Assembly: GCA_000433415.1 (NCBI GenBank) | Contig: FR890555.1 | Span: 1-11,905, forward strand | Origin: Clostridium sp. CAG:448 | Lineage (GTDB): Bacteria; Bacillota; Clostridia; Oscillospirales; CAG-272 | DNA: 11,905 nucleotides | Reading direction: 5' to 3' | The notes under the pieces: model-generated | Told to the model about the DNA's origin: nothing | Database searches by the model: none | Seen by the model: only the letters and a program-made list of their open reading frames with translations | Translations under genes and position numbers: made by a program | Shown here: positions 1 to 7,586 of the stretch, one piece after another | Layout: the number at the start of each line of letters is the position of its first letter | How positions within the stretch are numbered: the first letter of the stretch is position 1

Positions 1-2
1 TA

Positions 3-2048
3 GTCCCGCTGGAGGAAAAAGCTCTGCAGCCTTACCGTACCGACGGGGCGCAGGGAACACCGTGGGCGGCAGAGGACGGACGCGAGCGGGCAGTGCTGTC
101 GGAAATCCGTTCCGATGAGGAATTGGACGAAAACGATATTCTGATGCTGATCGGCATGGGATATGAGGAGGAGCTGCGGCGCACGCTCGGAGACGCACGT
201 GTGGACAGTGTCAAATACCATCAGGATGACACAGAACCGCAGGATGCGGGAATCGGGGCGGATCGCAAACAGACGCAGAAGGAAAAAGAGCATTTTCACA
301 GGGAAAACAAACGGTTGCGTCTTCGCTTTGTGGTAACGGCGGTGTTGACTGCATTTTTCGGTGTTTACGACCACTTGGCACTGTTCCGGTCGGCGGAAAC
401 AATCGGAACCGATCCGTTTTTGTCGACTCTTGCCTATCCGTTGGTCGGGATGCTTTTGTTCTGGGGATGCCTGGCGGTATCCTGGCGCTTTCTGTACCGC
501 TCGGTGCAGGAGCTGCTGCACTTTGAGGCAACGCCGTTTTCGGCGGTCACTTTTGCGGTGGTTGCCGATGTCCTGTATGACGGTATTATGCTGTTCCGTT
601 GGCAGAGCGGCACGCAGATGTTCCATTTTGCGGTTTGCTTTTTATTGCTTGCCTGTACGGTGGGAGAGATTCTGTATTTGCGCAGGACGGTTTCATCCTA
701 TGAGGTTGCCGCTTCGGAGGCGAACAAGTATGTCCTGGAGCCGATGCAGAATGAGCCGCTCCGGTTTTATGAGGGAACCCGTGTGCGCCGCGTGCAGACT
801 GCGCGGAGTGAGAAAGGGGACGGCAGAGAGACCCGGATGTACCGTGTACGGAAGGTCGACCGGCTGACCGGCTTTTTCCGGCGAAGCGAGGATCTGTCAT
901 CGGGGTGTGCATGGTTGATTTATCTGTTTGCCGCACTTTTCTTGATTGCGGTTGCCGCAGGATGTGCGGTCGGTGCGTTGCAGGGCAGCTTCAACCGTGC
1001 GTTGGGCGCTTTTATGACGGTATTGCTTGCAGGCGTGCCGCTGTCTGTCCCGCTGTATTATGCACTGTCCGGCTATTATGCCGCGACACAGTTGGAAAAG
1101 AGCGGTTGCGCTCTGATCGGGGATGCGGCGGTTGAGCAGTATGCGGGAAAGAAGACGCTCGTGTTCAGCGATACGGAGATGTTTGTCGTGCGCCGCAGAA
1201 CAAGAATCAAAATCCGCGGAGAGGCGGAAGTAAAGGAGTGCACGCGCCTGTTGCAGCAGCTGTTCCATGCCATCGGCGGGACGCTGGAAGGCGTGGCGGG
1301 GGATCCGGATCCGGACGACAGTGCTGCCGATTCGGTCGTGCAGATTGCGGATGTTTCCGAGGACGGAATTGAACTGTATAAGGACGGAGCAACACACATT
1401 TTGATGGGCGATTATGCCTATCTGACCAAAAACGATATTCCGATGCCGTCCGTGGAGAACAGCCTCGGAAACCTGCAGCGTCAGGAAGACAGCGCGGTCG
1501 TTTACGTGGCGGTTGACGGTCGTTTCAAAATGGGATATGCCGTGGATTACGAGGAGCGCAAGAACTTTCTGCGCGCGGCGGATACGCTGATGCGCATGGG
1601 AATCGGTGTGGCGATCAGCTCTTATGACCCGAATATCAACGAGGTTTTCATGGCGCGGCATGCGCACGGGGGAGAGGATCAGGTGATCCGTGTGATCAAA
1701 CCCGAACGGCTCCGGGCACGCAACAGAGCCATGAACCGCACCGCCGACAGTGGTATTTTGGTGACGGGCAGGGAAGAAAATATGGTGGAGCCGGTTGTGA
1801 CATGTGAAAAGCTACAGTCTGTACGCCGTTTCGGAAAGCGGTTGCAGATTCTTTACAGTGTGCTGTTGGCGCTTGTTACCGGGGTGCTGGTATGGACCGG
1901 AGCGATCGGTGCGGTCAACGGATTGGAAATTGCCGGGGTGCAGATTCTTGTGTGCCTGCCTGTTTTCGGCGTTATCAGATACCGGCTTTGCACACCGGAT
2001 ACCGGCAAGAAGGGTAAAAAGAACAAAAAGGAAAAGAAAAAGCAATGA
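3..2048 (+). CDS. Degenerate P1B-type (heavy-metal) ATPase-like membrane protein, 5' partial
   Basis: The frame is open back to the window edge and has no ATG with a credible ribosome site (the GTG at 93 is unconvincing), so the true start probably lies upstream. Numbering from the codon at 93, eight hydrophobic segments are visible at about 78-95, 113-134, 148-166, 175-196, 272-296, 304-326, 584-604 and 608-630. They are split by loops of about 75 and 255 residues, the 4+2+2 layout of P1B ATPases. After segment six, 'ALIGDAAVEQYAGKKTLVFSDTEMF' aligns with the usual entry to the phosphorylation site, but DKTGT reads S359-D-T-E-M. The stretch 468-512 resembles the P-domain hinge, with SYD in place of TGD. 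Residues 554-585 resemble the region after GDGxND, but that motif is absent. No TGES is seen in the 75-residue loop. The C-terminus is lysine-rich. It is probably not an ion pump, and a sensor or scaffold role is only a guess. Assignment is from pattern only. Confidence 0.6.
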   Translation, partial: VPLEEKALQPYRTDGAQGTPWAAEDGRERAVLSEIRSDEELDENDILMLIGMGYEEELRRTLGDARVDSVKYHQDDTEPQDAGIGADRKQTQKEKEHFHRENKRLRLRFVVTAVLTAFFGVYDHLALFRSAETIGTDPFLSTLAYPLVGMLLFWGCLAVSWRFLYRSVQELLHFEATPFSAVTFAVVADVLYDGIMLFRWQSGTQMFHFAVCFLLLACTVGEILYLRRTVSSYEVAASEANKYVLEPMQNEPLRFYEGTRVRRVQTARSEKGDGRETRMYRVRKVDRLTGFFRRSEDLSSGCAWLIYLFAALFLIAVAAGCAVGALQGSFNRALGAFMTVLLAGVPLSVPLYYALSGYYAATQLEKSGCALIGDAAVEQYAGKKTLVFSDTEMFVVRRRTRIKIRGEAEVKECTRLLQQLFHAIGGTLEGVAGDPDPDDSAADSVVQIADVSEDGIELYKDGATHILMGDYAYLTKNDIPMPSVENSLGNLQRQEDSAVVYVAVDGRFKMGYAVDYEERKNFLRAADTLMRMGIGVAISSYDPNINEVFMARHAHGGEDQVIRVIKPERLRARNRAMNRTADSGILVTGREENMVEPVVTCEKLQSVRRFGKRLQILYSVLLALVTGVLVWTGAIGAVNGLEIAGVQILVCLPVFGVIRYRLCTPDTGKKGKKNKKEKKKQ

Positions 2049-3904
2049 AGGAAAATTTCAGTTCTATTCTGAAGGCAGTGGAGAAGCCGGGCAGATACTG
2101 CGGCGGGGAATACGGGCAGGTGCTCAAAGATAAGGACAAGGTCAGGGCACGGTTTGCCTTTTGTTTCCCGGATACCTACGAGATCGGGATGTCCAATCTC
2201 GGAATCCGGATTCTGTACGGGTGTCTGAACCGGGAAGAGGATATTTGGTGTGAGCGAGTCTATGCACCGTGGACGGATATGCAGGCGCAGATGAAGCAGA
2301 ACGGGATCTCGCTTTGGGCACATGAGAGCGGAGATCCGCTGACCGATTTTGATTTTGTCGGCTTTACCTTGCAGTACGAGATGTGCTATACCACCGTATT
2401 GCAGATGCTTTCGATGGGGAATATTCCCCTTTTGGCATCGGAGCGCGGGGAGGACTGTCCGTTGGTTATCGGCGGAGGTCCCTGCTCCTACAATCCGGAG
2501 CCGATTGCCGATTTCTTCGATTTGTTCAATATCGGAGAGGGCGAGCAGATGCTTGTGGATATTGTCCGGCTGTATATTCGCATGAAGGAAGGGGGACGTT
2601 ATACCAGAGCGGCATTTCTGCACGAGGCGGCAAGAACCATTCCGGGTGTGTATGTGCCGTCTCTGTACCGCGTGACCTACCATGAGGACGGAACGGTGGA
2701 GGCATATATGCCTGTGTATGACGATATTCCGAAGCGGGTGAAAAAGCAGATCATACAGGACATGGATAAGGCATTTTTCCCGGAGAAGCTGGTGATGCCG
2801 TATATCGACACCGTGCATGACCGGATTGTACTGGAGCCTGCACGCGGGTGTATCCGCGGATGCCGGTTCTGCCAGGCGGGAATGGTCTATCGCCCGGTCC
2901 GTGAAAAAACACCGGAGGTGTTGGACGCGCAGGCGAGGGCGTTGTATGCCTCGACAGGATACGAAGAGGTTTCGCTGTGCTGCCTTTCCATCAGTGATTA
3001 CACAAAAGTGGACGAGCTGACCGATCGGTTGCTGACCTGGACGGATCCGAATATGGTCAGCCTGTCTTTGCCGTCGCTGCGGGTGGATTCCTTTACGAAG
3101 GAACTGATGGAGAAGGTGGCGTCCGTGCGCGCTTCTTCCATCACGTTTGCGCCCGAGGCGGGAACACAGCGGATGCGGGATGTGATCAACAAGAATGTTG
3201 TGGAGGCAGATCTGATGCGTGCGGTCAATGTGGCATTTGACGCGGGCAAGAATCAGATCAAGCTGTATTTCATGCAGGGACTGCCGACGGAAACGCACGA
3301 GGATCTGAAGGGCATTGCGGACCTGGCGCACCGTGTGGTGGAGGCATTTTACGCAAATTCCAATCACGTCAAGCGGGCGCCGCTTGTGACCATCAGTGTT
3401 TCTCCCTTTATTCCCAAACCCTTTACACCTTTTCAGTGGGAAGCCCAGGACGACCTGGACACCATGCTTGCCAAGCAGGAGTACGTCGGTGAGTGCGTGA
3501 CCGACCGGAAGGTGCGTTATACACACCATGACGGCGAAATTTGTCGGATTGAAGCGGTATTTGCCCGCGGAGACCGTAAATTGTCAAAGGCGTTGCTGCT
3601 GGCGCACAAGGAAGGATTTTGCTTTGACGCGTGGAGCGAGTTTTTCAGTTATCGGAAGTGGCTGAGTGTGTTTGCACGTTCCGGGATCGATCCCGCCTTT
3701 TACGCAAACCGCACGTTCGGAAGAGATGAGGTGTTGCCGTGGGATGTCATTGACTGCGGGGTCAGCAAGGCATTTTTGTGGCGTGAGCGTGAAAGAGCGT
3801 ATGCGGCAAAAACAACCCCCAATTGCCGCGAGGCATGCTCGGGGTGCGGAGCCAATCAGTTCGGAGGTGAAAGAGCATGTTGCCCGAAAATGAAAACGGA
3901 GTAA
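2045..3904 (+). CDS. B12-binding-domain radical SAM protein (TIGR03960-like)
   Basis: This 619-residue protein has a cobalamin-binding-like N-terminal region (about 20-200) that contains 'IGGGPCSYNPEP' and 'FNIGEGEQ', typical of B12-type radical SAM enzymes. No DxHxxG motif is seen. The radical SAM core follows, with C269-x3-C273-x2-C276 (ARGCIRGCRFCQAG) to ligate the 4Fe-4S cluster, and later core segments such as 'FAPEAGTQRMR' (368-378) and 'KLYFMQGLPTET' (406-417). The C-terminus carries a second cysteine set (C594, C598, C601, C612, C613) that may bind metal. Length and layout match the TIGR03960 family, whose reaction is not known to me. The ATG overlaps the preceding stop as ATGA, with AAGGAAAAG upstream, implying translational coupling. 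The DUF2344 gene that follows is its usual partner and is fused to it in some bacteria, so the two probably act together. Anaerobic cytoplasmic chemistry on RNA is plausible but unproven. Confidence 0.9.
   Translation: MKENFSSILKAVEKPGRYCGGEYGQVLKDKDKVRARFAFCFPDTYEIGMSNLGIRILYGCLNREEDIWCERVYAPWTDMQAQMKQNGISLWAHESGDPLTDFDFVGFTLQYEMCYTTVLQMLSMGNIPLLASERGEDCPLVIGGGPCSYNPEPIADFFDLFNIGEGEQMLVDIVRLYIRMKEGGRYTRAAFLHEAARTIPGVYVPSLYRVTYHEDGTVEAYMPVYDDIPKRVKKQIIQDMDKAFFPEKLVMPYIDTVHDRIVLEPARGCIRGCRFCQAGMVYRPVREKTPEVLDAQARALYASTGYEEVSLCCLSISDYTKVDELTDRLLTWTDPNMVSLSLPSLRVDSFTKELMEKVASVRASSITFAPEAGTQRMRDVINKNVVEADLMRAVNVAFDAGKNQIKLYFMQGLPTETHEDLKGIADLAHRVVEAFYANSNHVKRAPLVTISVSPFIPKPFTPFQWEAQDDLDTMLAKQEYVGECVTDRKVRYTHHDGEICRIEAVFARGDRKLSKALLLAHKEGFCFDAWSEFFSYRKWLSVFARSGIDPAFYANRTFGRDEVLPWDVIDCGVSKAFLWRERERAYAAKTTPNCREACSGCGANQFGGERACCPKMKTE
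3863..3870 (+). promoter_or_regulatory. Strong ribosome binding site inside the radical SAM gene
   Basis: GGAGGTGA lies 6 bases before the ATG at 3877 and within the last codons of the radical SAM gene. It fixes the start of the DUF2344 gene at 3877 rather than the later in-frame ATG at 3958, which has no good Shine-Dalgarno sequence and begins exactly at the conserved MRIRYRKTG. Confidence 0.75.
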
Positions 3905-4626
3905 AGAAAACCTATCCCGATCGGTTGGAGCGACCGCTTTTGCCGAATTTTGAAACCATGCGGATCCGGTACCGCAAGACGGGAAATCTGCAATATATTT
4001 CCCACCTGGATCTGCAGAGAACCTGGATGCGCGTACTGACGCGGGCAAAGATTCCCATGTGGTATACACAGGGGTTCAATCCGCACCCGAAGCTCAATTA
4101 CGGCTGCCCGCTCCCGGTTGGGACGCAAAGTGAATGCGAATATCTGGACGTCAGGATCGATCGGGCAATTATGCCGCAGGAGATTAAAGAACAGTTGAAT
4201 GCGGAACTGCCCGATGAGATGTGCGTGCTGGATGTTTACCCGGCACAGACGACATTCAATGATATTGTTGCGGCATGCTACACGATCAGCATCCATATTT
4301 CCGGCGCAACGGAGGCGCAGGCGGCAGCGATCGACGCGCTTTTGCACGGCGAGCCGATTATGATGACCAAGAAAACCAAGGCGGGAGATAAGGAAATCAA
4401 TATTCTTTCATATGTACAGGAAGCCGGGACAACGTTCCGTGTGCAGGACGGAACCATTCTTCTGCACCTGGTGCTTGCCGCGGGCAATACGTCCAATCTG
4501 AATGCCGAGATGCTGATGACAGCCATCAAGGAGAAAACCGGATTGCTCCGGGAGGTCAATACGACCGACTGTTATGAAATCATGCGTGAAGAAATGCTCT
4601 GCGCGGACGGCAGTGCGTTTCATTGA
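3877..4626 (+). CDS. DUF2344 / radical SAM-linked protein (TIGR03936-like)
   Basis: This protein of 249 residues has the conserved opening of the DUF2344 family at 28-95: 'MRIRYRKTGNLQYISHLDLQR', then 'RAKIPMWYTQGFNPHPKLNYG' and 'PLPVGTQSECEYLDV'. The middle and C-terminal parts ('MTKKTKAGDKEINI', 'LHLVLAAGNTSNLNAEMLM') also fit full-length members. The gene overlaps the radical SAM gene by 28 bases and has its own strong ribosome site. Family knowledge: this domain occurs as a separate gene beside, or fused to, TIGR03960 radical SAM proteins, so it is probably a substrate-binding or accessory subunit of that enzyme. The first 27 residues (LPENENGVKKTYPDRLERP...) precede the conserved domain and are a charged extension of unknown value. 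No catalytic motif is recognised. Biochemical function is unknown. Confidence 0.88.
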   Translation: MLPENENGVKKTYPDRLERPLLPNFETMRIRYRKTGNLQYISHLDLQRTWMRVLTRAKIPMWYTQGFNPHPKLNYGCPLPVGTQSECEYLDVRIDRAIMPQEIKEQLNAELPDEMCVLDVYPAQTTFNDIVAACYTISIHISGATEAQAAAIDALLHGEPIMMTKKTKAGDKEINILSYVQEAGTTFRVQDGTILLHLVLAAGNTSNLNAEMLMTAIKEKTGLLREVNTTDCYEIMREEMLCADGSAFH

Positions 4627-4660
4627 AAATACCCGAAAGGACAAAGGATAGAAGAAACCG

Positions 4661-6262
4661 ATGATAACCGTTACCAATCTCAGCTTCCATTTCGGCGGAC
4701 AGCTGCTTTTCAAAAATGTGGATCTGCAATTCAACCCCGGCAACTGCTATGGCGTGATCGGTGCCAACGGCGCCGGAAAAACCACGTTTTTGCGCCTCTT
4801 ATGCGGGGAACTGGAGCCGGCAACCGGAGAGGTTGCAATCAAGCCGGGCGCACGGATGTCCGTTTTGCGCCAGGATCACTTTGCCTTTGACGGCTATACG
4901 GTGCTGGATACCGTTATGATGGGAAACCGGCACCTGTACGATGTGATGAAGGAAAAGGACGCACTGTATGAGAAACCGGATTTCTCGGATGCGGACGGCG
5001 TTCGCGCGTCGGAACTGGAGAGTGAATTTGCCGAAATGAACGGATGGGAGGCGGAGAGCGATGTTTCCCGCCTGATTCAGGGACTGGGACTGCCCGAGGA
5101 GATCCTTTACAGTCTTATGTCCGACCTCAAGGAAAGTCAAAAAGTCAAGGTCATGCTGGCACAGGCACTGTTCGGCAATCCGGACATTATTCTTTTGGAC
5201 GAGCCGACCAACGGTCTGGACCTTGCCGCCGTGGAGTGGCTGGAGGATTTTCTTGCCGATTACTTCGGCACTGTTTTGGTGGTTTCTCACGACCGGCATT
5301 TCCTGAACGACGTCTGTACCGGCATTGTGGATATCGACTACGGAAAAATTCAGATGTACGTCGGTAACTACGAATTCTGGTACGAATCCAGCCAGCTTGT
5401 TCAGCGTGTTCTCAAGCAACAGAACAAGCGCGCGGAAGAGAAAATCAAGGAATTGCAGGCATTTATTTCCCGCTTTTCCGCAAACAAATCCAAATCCCGC
5501 CAGGCAACTTCACGGCGTAAGCTGTTGGAGAATCTTTCGGTCGAACAGATGCCGGCGTCTTCCCGCCGTTACCCGTTTATCGGCTTTGAGATGGATCGGG
5601 AGCCGGGGAAGGACATTCTGTTTGTCAATGATCTTTCCTGCGAGCAGAACGGTGTTCGGTTGTTTTCTGGTCTGAATTTCTCGGTGCGCAAAGGGGATAA
5701 GATTGCCTTTGTCGGCAACGAAATGGCAATTACCGCATTTTTCCGTATCATCTGTGAAGAAATAGAGCCGACCGAGGGAAGCTTCAAGTGGGGTGTTTCC
5801 ATCACCCGTTCTTATTTCCCGCACGACAATTCCGCATATTTTAACGGACACAAGGAAAATCTGCTGGAATGGATCGATCCGTATGCCAAGGAACACACGG
5901 AAACTTATCTGCGCGGATTTTTGGGGCGGATGCTGTTTTCCGGGGACAGTGTTTACAAAAGCGTGGAGGTGCTCTCCGGCGGCGAAAAGGTGCGGTGCAT
6001 GTTTTCCCGCATGATGCTGTTCGGCTCCAATATGCTGATTCTGGATCAGCCGACCAACCATCTGGACTTGGAGTCCATCACGGCAGTCAACAACGGACTT
6101 TCCGCATTCCGCGGCAACGTGCTGTTTACCTCGCACGACTATGAACTGGTCAACACGGTTGCCAACCGGATCATTGAAATCAAACCCGAAGGGTGCACCG
6201 ATTTCCTGGGCACCTACGAAGAATTCGCGGCGCAGCGGGAAAAGCAGAACCTAATGCTGTGA
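4661..6262 (+). CDS. ABC-F family ATPase, YbiT-like, with degenerate second ATP site
   Basis: A soluble protein of 533 residues with two ABC domains and no membrane segment, which is the ABC-F layout. Domain 1 has Walker A GANGAGKT (34-41), Walker B with D180 and E181 (LLDEPTN) and H210, but an altered signature, SDLKESQ (154-160). The linker (about 235-300) is charged and contains 'FISRFSANKSKSRQATSRR', close to YbiT-type linkers. Domain 2 has lost Walker A (GNEMAITA, 352-359; the Lys position is T358) and has Q463 in place of the catalytic Glu (LDQPTN), yet keeps LSGGE (438-442) and H492. One composite site therefore looks active and the other dead. ABC-F proteins act on the ribosome as translation factors or antibiotic-protection proteins, and YbiT-like ones are presumed housekeeping. 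The start ATG follows AAAGGA at 12 bases. It sits 34 bases after the DUF2344 gene, likely in the same operon. Confidence 0.9.
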   Translation: MITVTNLSFHFGGQLLFKNVDLQFNPGNCYGVIGANGAGKTTFLRLLCGELEPATGEVAIKPGARMSVLRQDHFAFDGYTVLDTVMMGNRHLYDVMKEKDALYEKPDFSDADGVRASELESEFAEMNGWEAESDVSRLIQGLGLPEEILYSLMSDLKESQKVKVMLAQALFGNPDIILLDEPTNGLDLAAVEWLEDFLADYFGTVLVVSHDRHFLNDVCTGIVDIDYGKIQMYVGNYEFWYESSQLVQRVLKQQNKRAEEKIKELQAFISRFSANKSKSRQATSRRKLLENLSVEQMPASSRRYPFIGFEMDREPGKDILFVNDLSCEQNGVRLFSGLNFSVRKGDKIAFVGNEMAITAFFRIICEEIEPTEGSFKWGVSITRSYFPHDNSAYFNGHKENLLEWIDPYAKEHTETYLRGFLGRMLFSGDSVYKSVEVLSGGEKVRCMFSRMMLFGSNMLILDQPTNHLDLESITAVNNGLSAFRGNVLFTSHDYELVNTVANRIIEIKPEGCTDFLGTYEEFAAQREKQNLML

Positions 6263-6290
6263 GAACGGGAAAGGAGAGTCGTTTCTCTGT

Positions 6291-6848
6291 ATGAATCTTT
6301 TTGCCATTTACGATACACGCACGGGGACAACGCCGCTTGCGCTCCATATGCTTGAACGGGAATTGCCGCGGCATGCCATGACGGTGCAGGATTTGCGGGA
6401 CGGAAGTCCCGCGCCGGAAGCGTTGGAGCGGTACGATGCGATCCTGGTCGGCGGACCGATCCGGTACGGAAAGCTGAGCGGACATCTGCGCATGTATCTG
6501 GAACGGAACGAGCAAATCCTGCTTGCGCGTCCGCTGGGGTTGTTTTATCTGTGCGGGTTTGCCGACAGGACGGAGGCGTATGAGGAGCTGTTTCCGGACG
6601 CATTGCGTCATCATGCTTTTGCCATTGCCTGTTTCGGCGGGGAACTGAATCCCGCCCGCGCCCGCGGATTGGATAAGGTCATGATGAAAGCCGTTCGTTC
6701 GCAGGCACTGACCGGCGGAGAAAACGGATGGGGCGCAGAGGGAATCGCACTGCCTTCCTTGTCCGACGGCGCCATTGCGCAGTTTGCGGACAGGATCAAA
6801 GCCGTCGTTCCCCAAAGCGGTATTGACAAAAACGGCAAGCTATGGTAA
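6291..6848 (+). CDS. Flavodoxin-domain protein, HemG-like
   Basis: This 185-residue protein opens with a flavodoxin FMN-phosphate loop, 'IYDTRTGTTPLA' (6-17), after a first beta strand. It continues with 'YDAILVGGPIRYGKLSGHL' (48-66), which closely resembles the second FMN-contact region of menaquinone-dependent protoporphyrinogen oxidase HemG ('VVIGASIRYG'). 'CFGGELNPARARGLDKVMMKAV' (114-135) matches the HemG/Flavodoxin_5 pattern. It is a cytosolic FMN electron carrier or oxidoreductase. No other haem gene is near, so calling it HemG proper would go too far. AAGGAG at 6271-6276 is 14 bases before the ATG, a long spacing. The gene lies 28 bases after the ABC-F gene and is probably its last co-transcribed neighbour. 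Its final bases contain the promoter of the next gene. Confidence 0.72.
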   Translation: MNLFAIYDTRTGTTPLALHMLERELPRHAMTVQDLRDGSPAPEALERYDAILVGGPIRYGKLSGHLRMYLERNEQILLARPLGLFYLCGFADRTEAYEELFPDALRHHAFAIACFGGELNPARARGLDKVMMKAVRSQALTGGENGWGAEGIALPSLSDGAIAQFADRIKAVVPQSGIDKNGKLW

Positions 6849-6851
6849 AAT
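6823..6851 (+). promoter_or_regulatory. Near-consensus sigma-70/sigma-A promoter for the TetR gene
   Basis: TTGACA (6823-6828) and TAAAAT (6846-6851) are separated by exactly 17 bases. The -35 is a perfect match and the -10 matches five of six. It lies inside the 3' end of the flavodoxin gene, and the TAA stop codon (6846-6848) forms the first half of the -10 box. Transcription would start near 6858, giving a leader of about 37 bases to the ATG at 6895. No clear operator palindrome is visible beside it. Confidence 0.75.
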
Positions 6852-6894
6852 ACCCTTTGGTGCCGGGATGTCGGCAGGAGAAGGGAGGAGAGAG

Positions 6895-7461
6895 ATGCCG
6901 AATTTTACGAAGAAGGCAATTAAGGAGTCGTTTATCAAACTGCTCAATGAAAAGCCGCTGTCGCAGATCAGCGTTCGCATGATTGTCGAGGATTGCGGAA
7001 TCAATCGGAATTCCTTTTACTATCACTACCAGGATATGCTTGCGCTGATTGAGGAGATTGTGCATGACCAGGTGAGTGAGCTGATCGCGGCGTACCCTAC
7101 GGTGGAGTCGCTGGATGAGTGTGTGACCTACCTGTTTGATTATATGGTCAAAAACAAAAAAGCAATTTGGCATATTTACAATTCGGTCAATCGGGATCTG
7201 TACGAGCGCAGCCTGATGAATATCTGTGACTATGTGGTGGTCAGTTATCTGCGTACTGCATTTGCCGGGGTGACCATTTCGGAGAGCGATCTGCAGACGG
7301 TGGTTCATTTTTTTAAGTGTGAAATATTCGGGCTTTCTTTTGCGTGGATTATGAACGGTATGAAAGAGGATGCGGTGGAGGAAATTCATCAGATCACCAA
7401 GGTGTGCCGAGGGCTTTCCGATGATCTGATCCGTCGGATCCGTGAAAATGAAACGTGTTGA
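6895..7461 (+). CDS. TetR/AcrR-family transcriptional regulator, DhaS-type C-terminal domain
   Basis: A protein of 188 residues. An N-terminal helix-turn-helix spans about 5-46: 'FTKKAIKESFIKLLNEKPLSQISVRMIVEDCGINRNSFYYHYQDM'. 'VRMIVEDCGINRNSFYYHY' holds the recognition helix and the NxxxFYxHY tail typical of TetR proteins. The C-terminal half ('MVKNKKAIWHIYNSVNRDLYERSLMNI', 'FKCEIFGLSFAWIMNGMKED') matches the TetR_C_8/DhaS-like ligand domain seen in Bacillota. The ATG at 6895 is chosen because GGGAGGAG (6883-6890) precedes it by 4 bases and the homology begins there; upstream in-frame codons lie in the flavodoxin gene. It has its own promoter and ends in strong terminators. It lies directly upstream of the DUF308-MMPL operon, which it probably controls, perhaps along with itself. 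Ligand unknown. Confidence 0.9.
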   Translation: MPNFTKKAIKESFIKLLNEKPLSQISVRMIVEDCGINRNSFYYHYQDMLALIEEIVHDQVSELIAAYPTVESLDECVTYLFDYMVKNKKAIWHIYNSVNRDLYERSLMNICDYVVVSYLRTAFAGVTISESDLQTVVHFFKCEIFGLSFAWIMNGMKEDAVEEIHQITKVCRGLSDDLIRRIRENETC

Positions 7462-7475
7462 ATGAAATAGCAATC

Positions 7476-7496
7476 GGTGCGGGCAGACCCGCAACC
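7476..7496 (+). other. GC-rich hairpin just before the tandem terminators
   Basis: GCGGG (7479-7483) and CCCGC (7488-7492) pair around a CAGA loop. The stem can extend through GGT/ACC with one bulged A. It begins 14 bases after the TetR stop codon and has no T tract, so it is not a terminator itself. It could protect the mRNA 3' end or form part of a small leader structure. Confidence 0.4.
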
Positions 7497-7499
7497 AAC

Positions 7500-7532
7500 A
7501 CCAGACAATTCGGGGTGAATTGTCTGGTTTTT
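7500..7532 (+). terminator. Rho-independent terminator of the TetR gene
   Basis: CCAGACAATTC (7501-7511) pairs perfectly with GAATTGTCTGG (7517-7527) around a GGGGT loop, and an outer A-T pair extends it to 12 bp. TTTTT follows at once (7528-7532). It lies about 40 bases after the TetR stop codon. Confidence 0.88.
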
Positions 7533-7542
7533 GTACAATTGC

Positions 7543-7564
7543 GCGGGCGTTGCCCGCTTTTTTT
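7543..7564 (+). terminator. Second, tandem Rho-independent terminator
   Basis: GCGGGC (7543-7548) pairs with GCCCGC (7552-7557) across a GTT loop, followed by seven Ts (7558-7564). It lies 11 bases after the first terminator's T tract, so the two act as a double stop that insulates the downstream promoter. Confidence 0.75.
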
Positions 7565-7586
7565 GCATTTGTGGGTGCATTGCCCG

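Noticed and set aside
1853..3529. Long open frame on the - strand (about 558 codons) opposite the membrane and radical SAM genes
   Set aside because: It spans the junction of two well-supported + strand genes, is rich in His/Arg/Cys as expected of an antisense shadow, and has no recognisable family.
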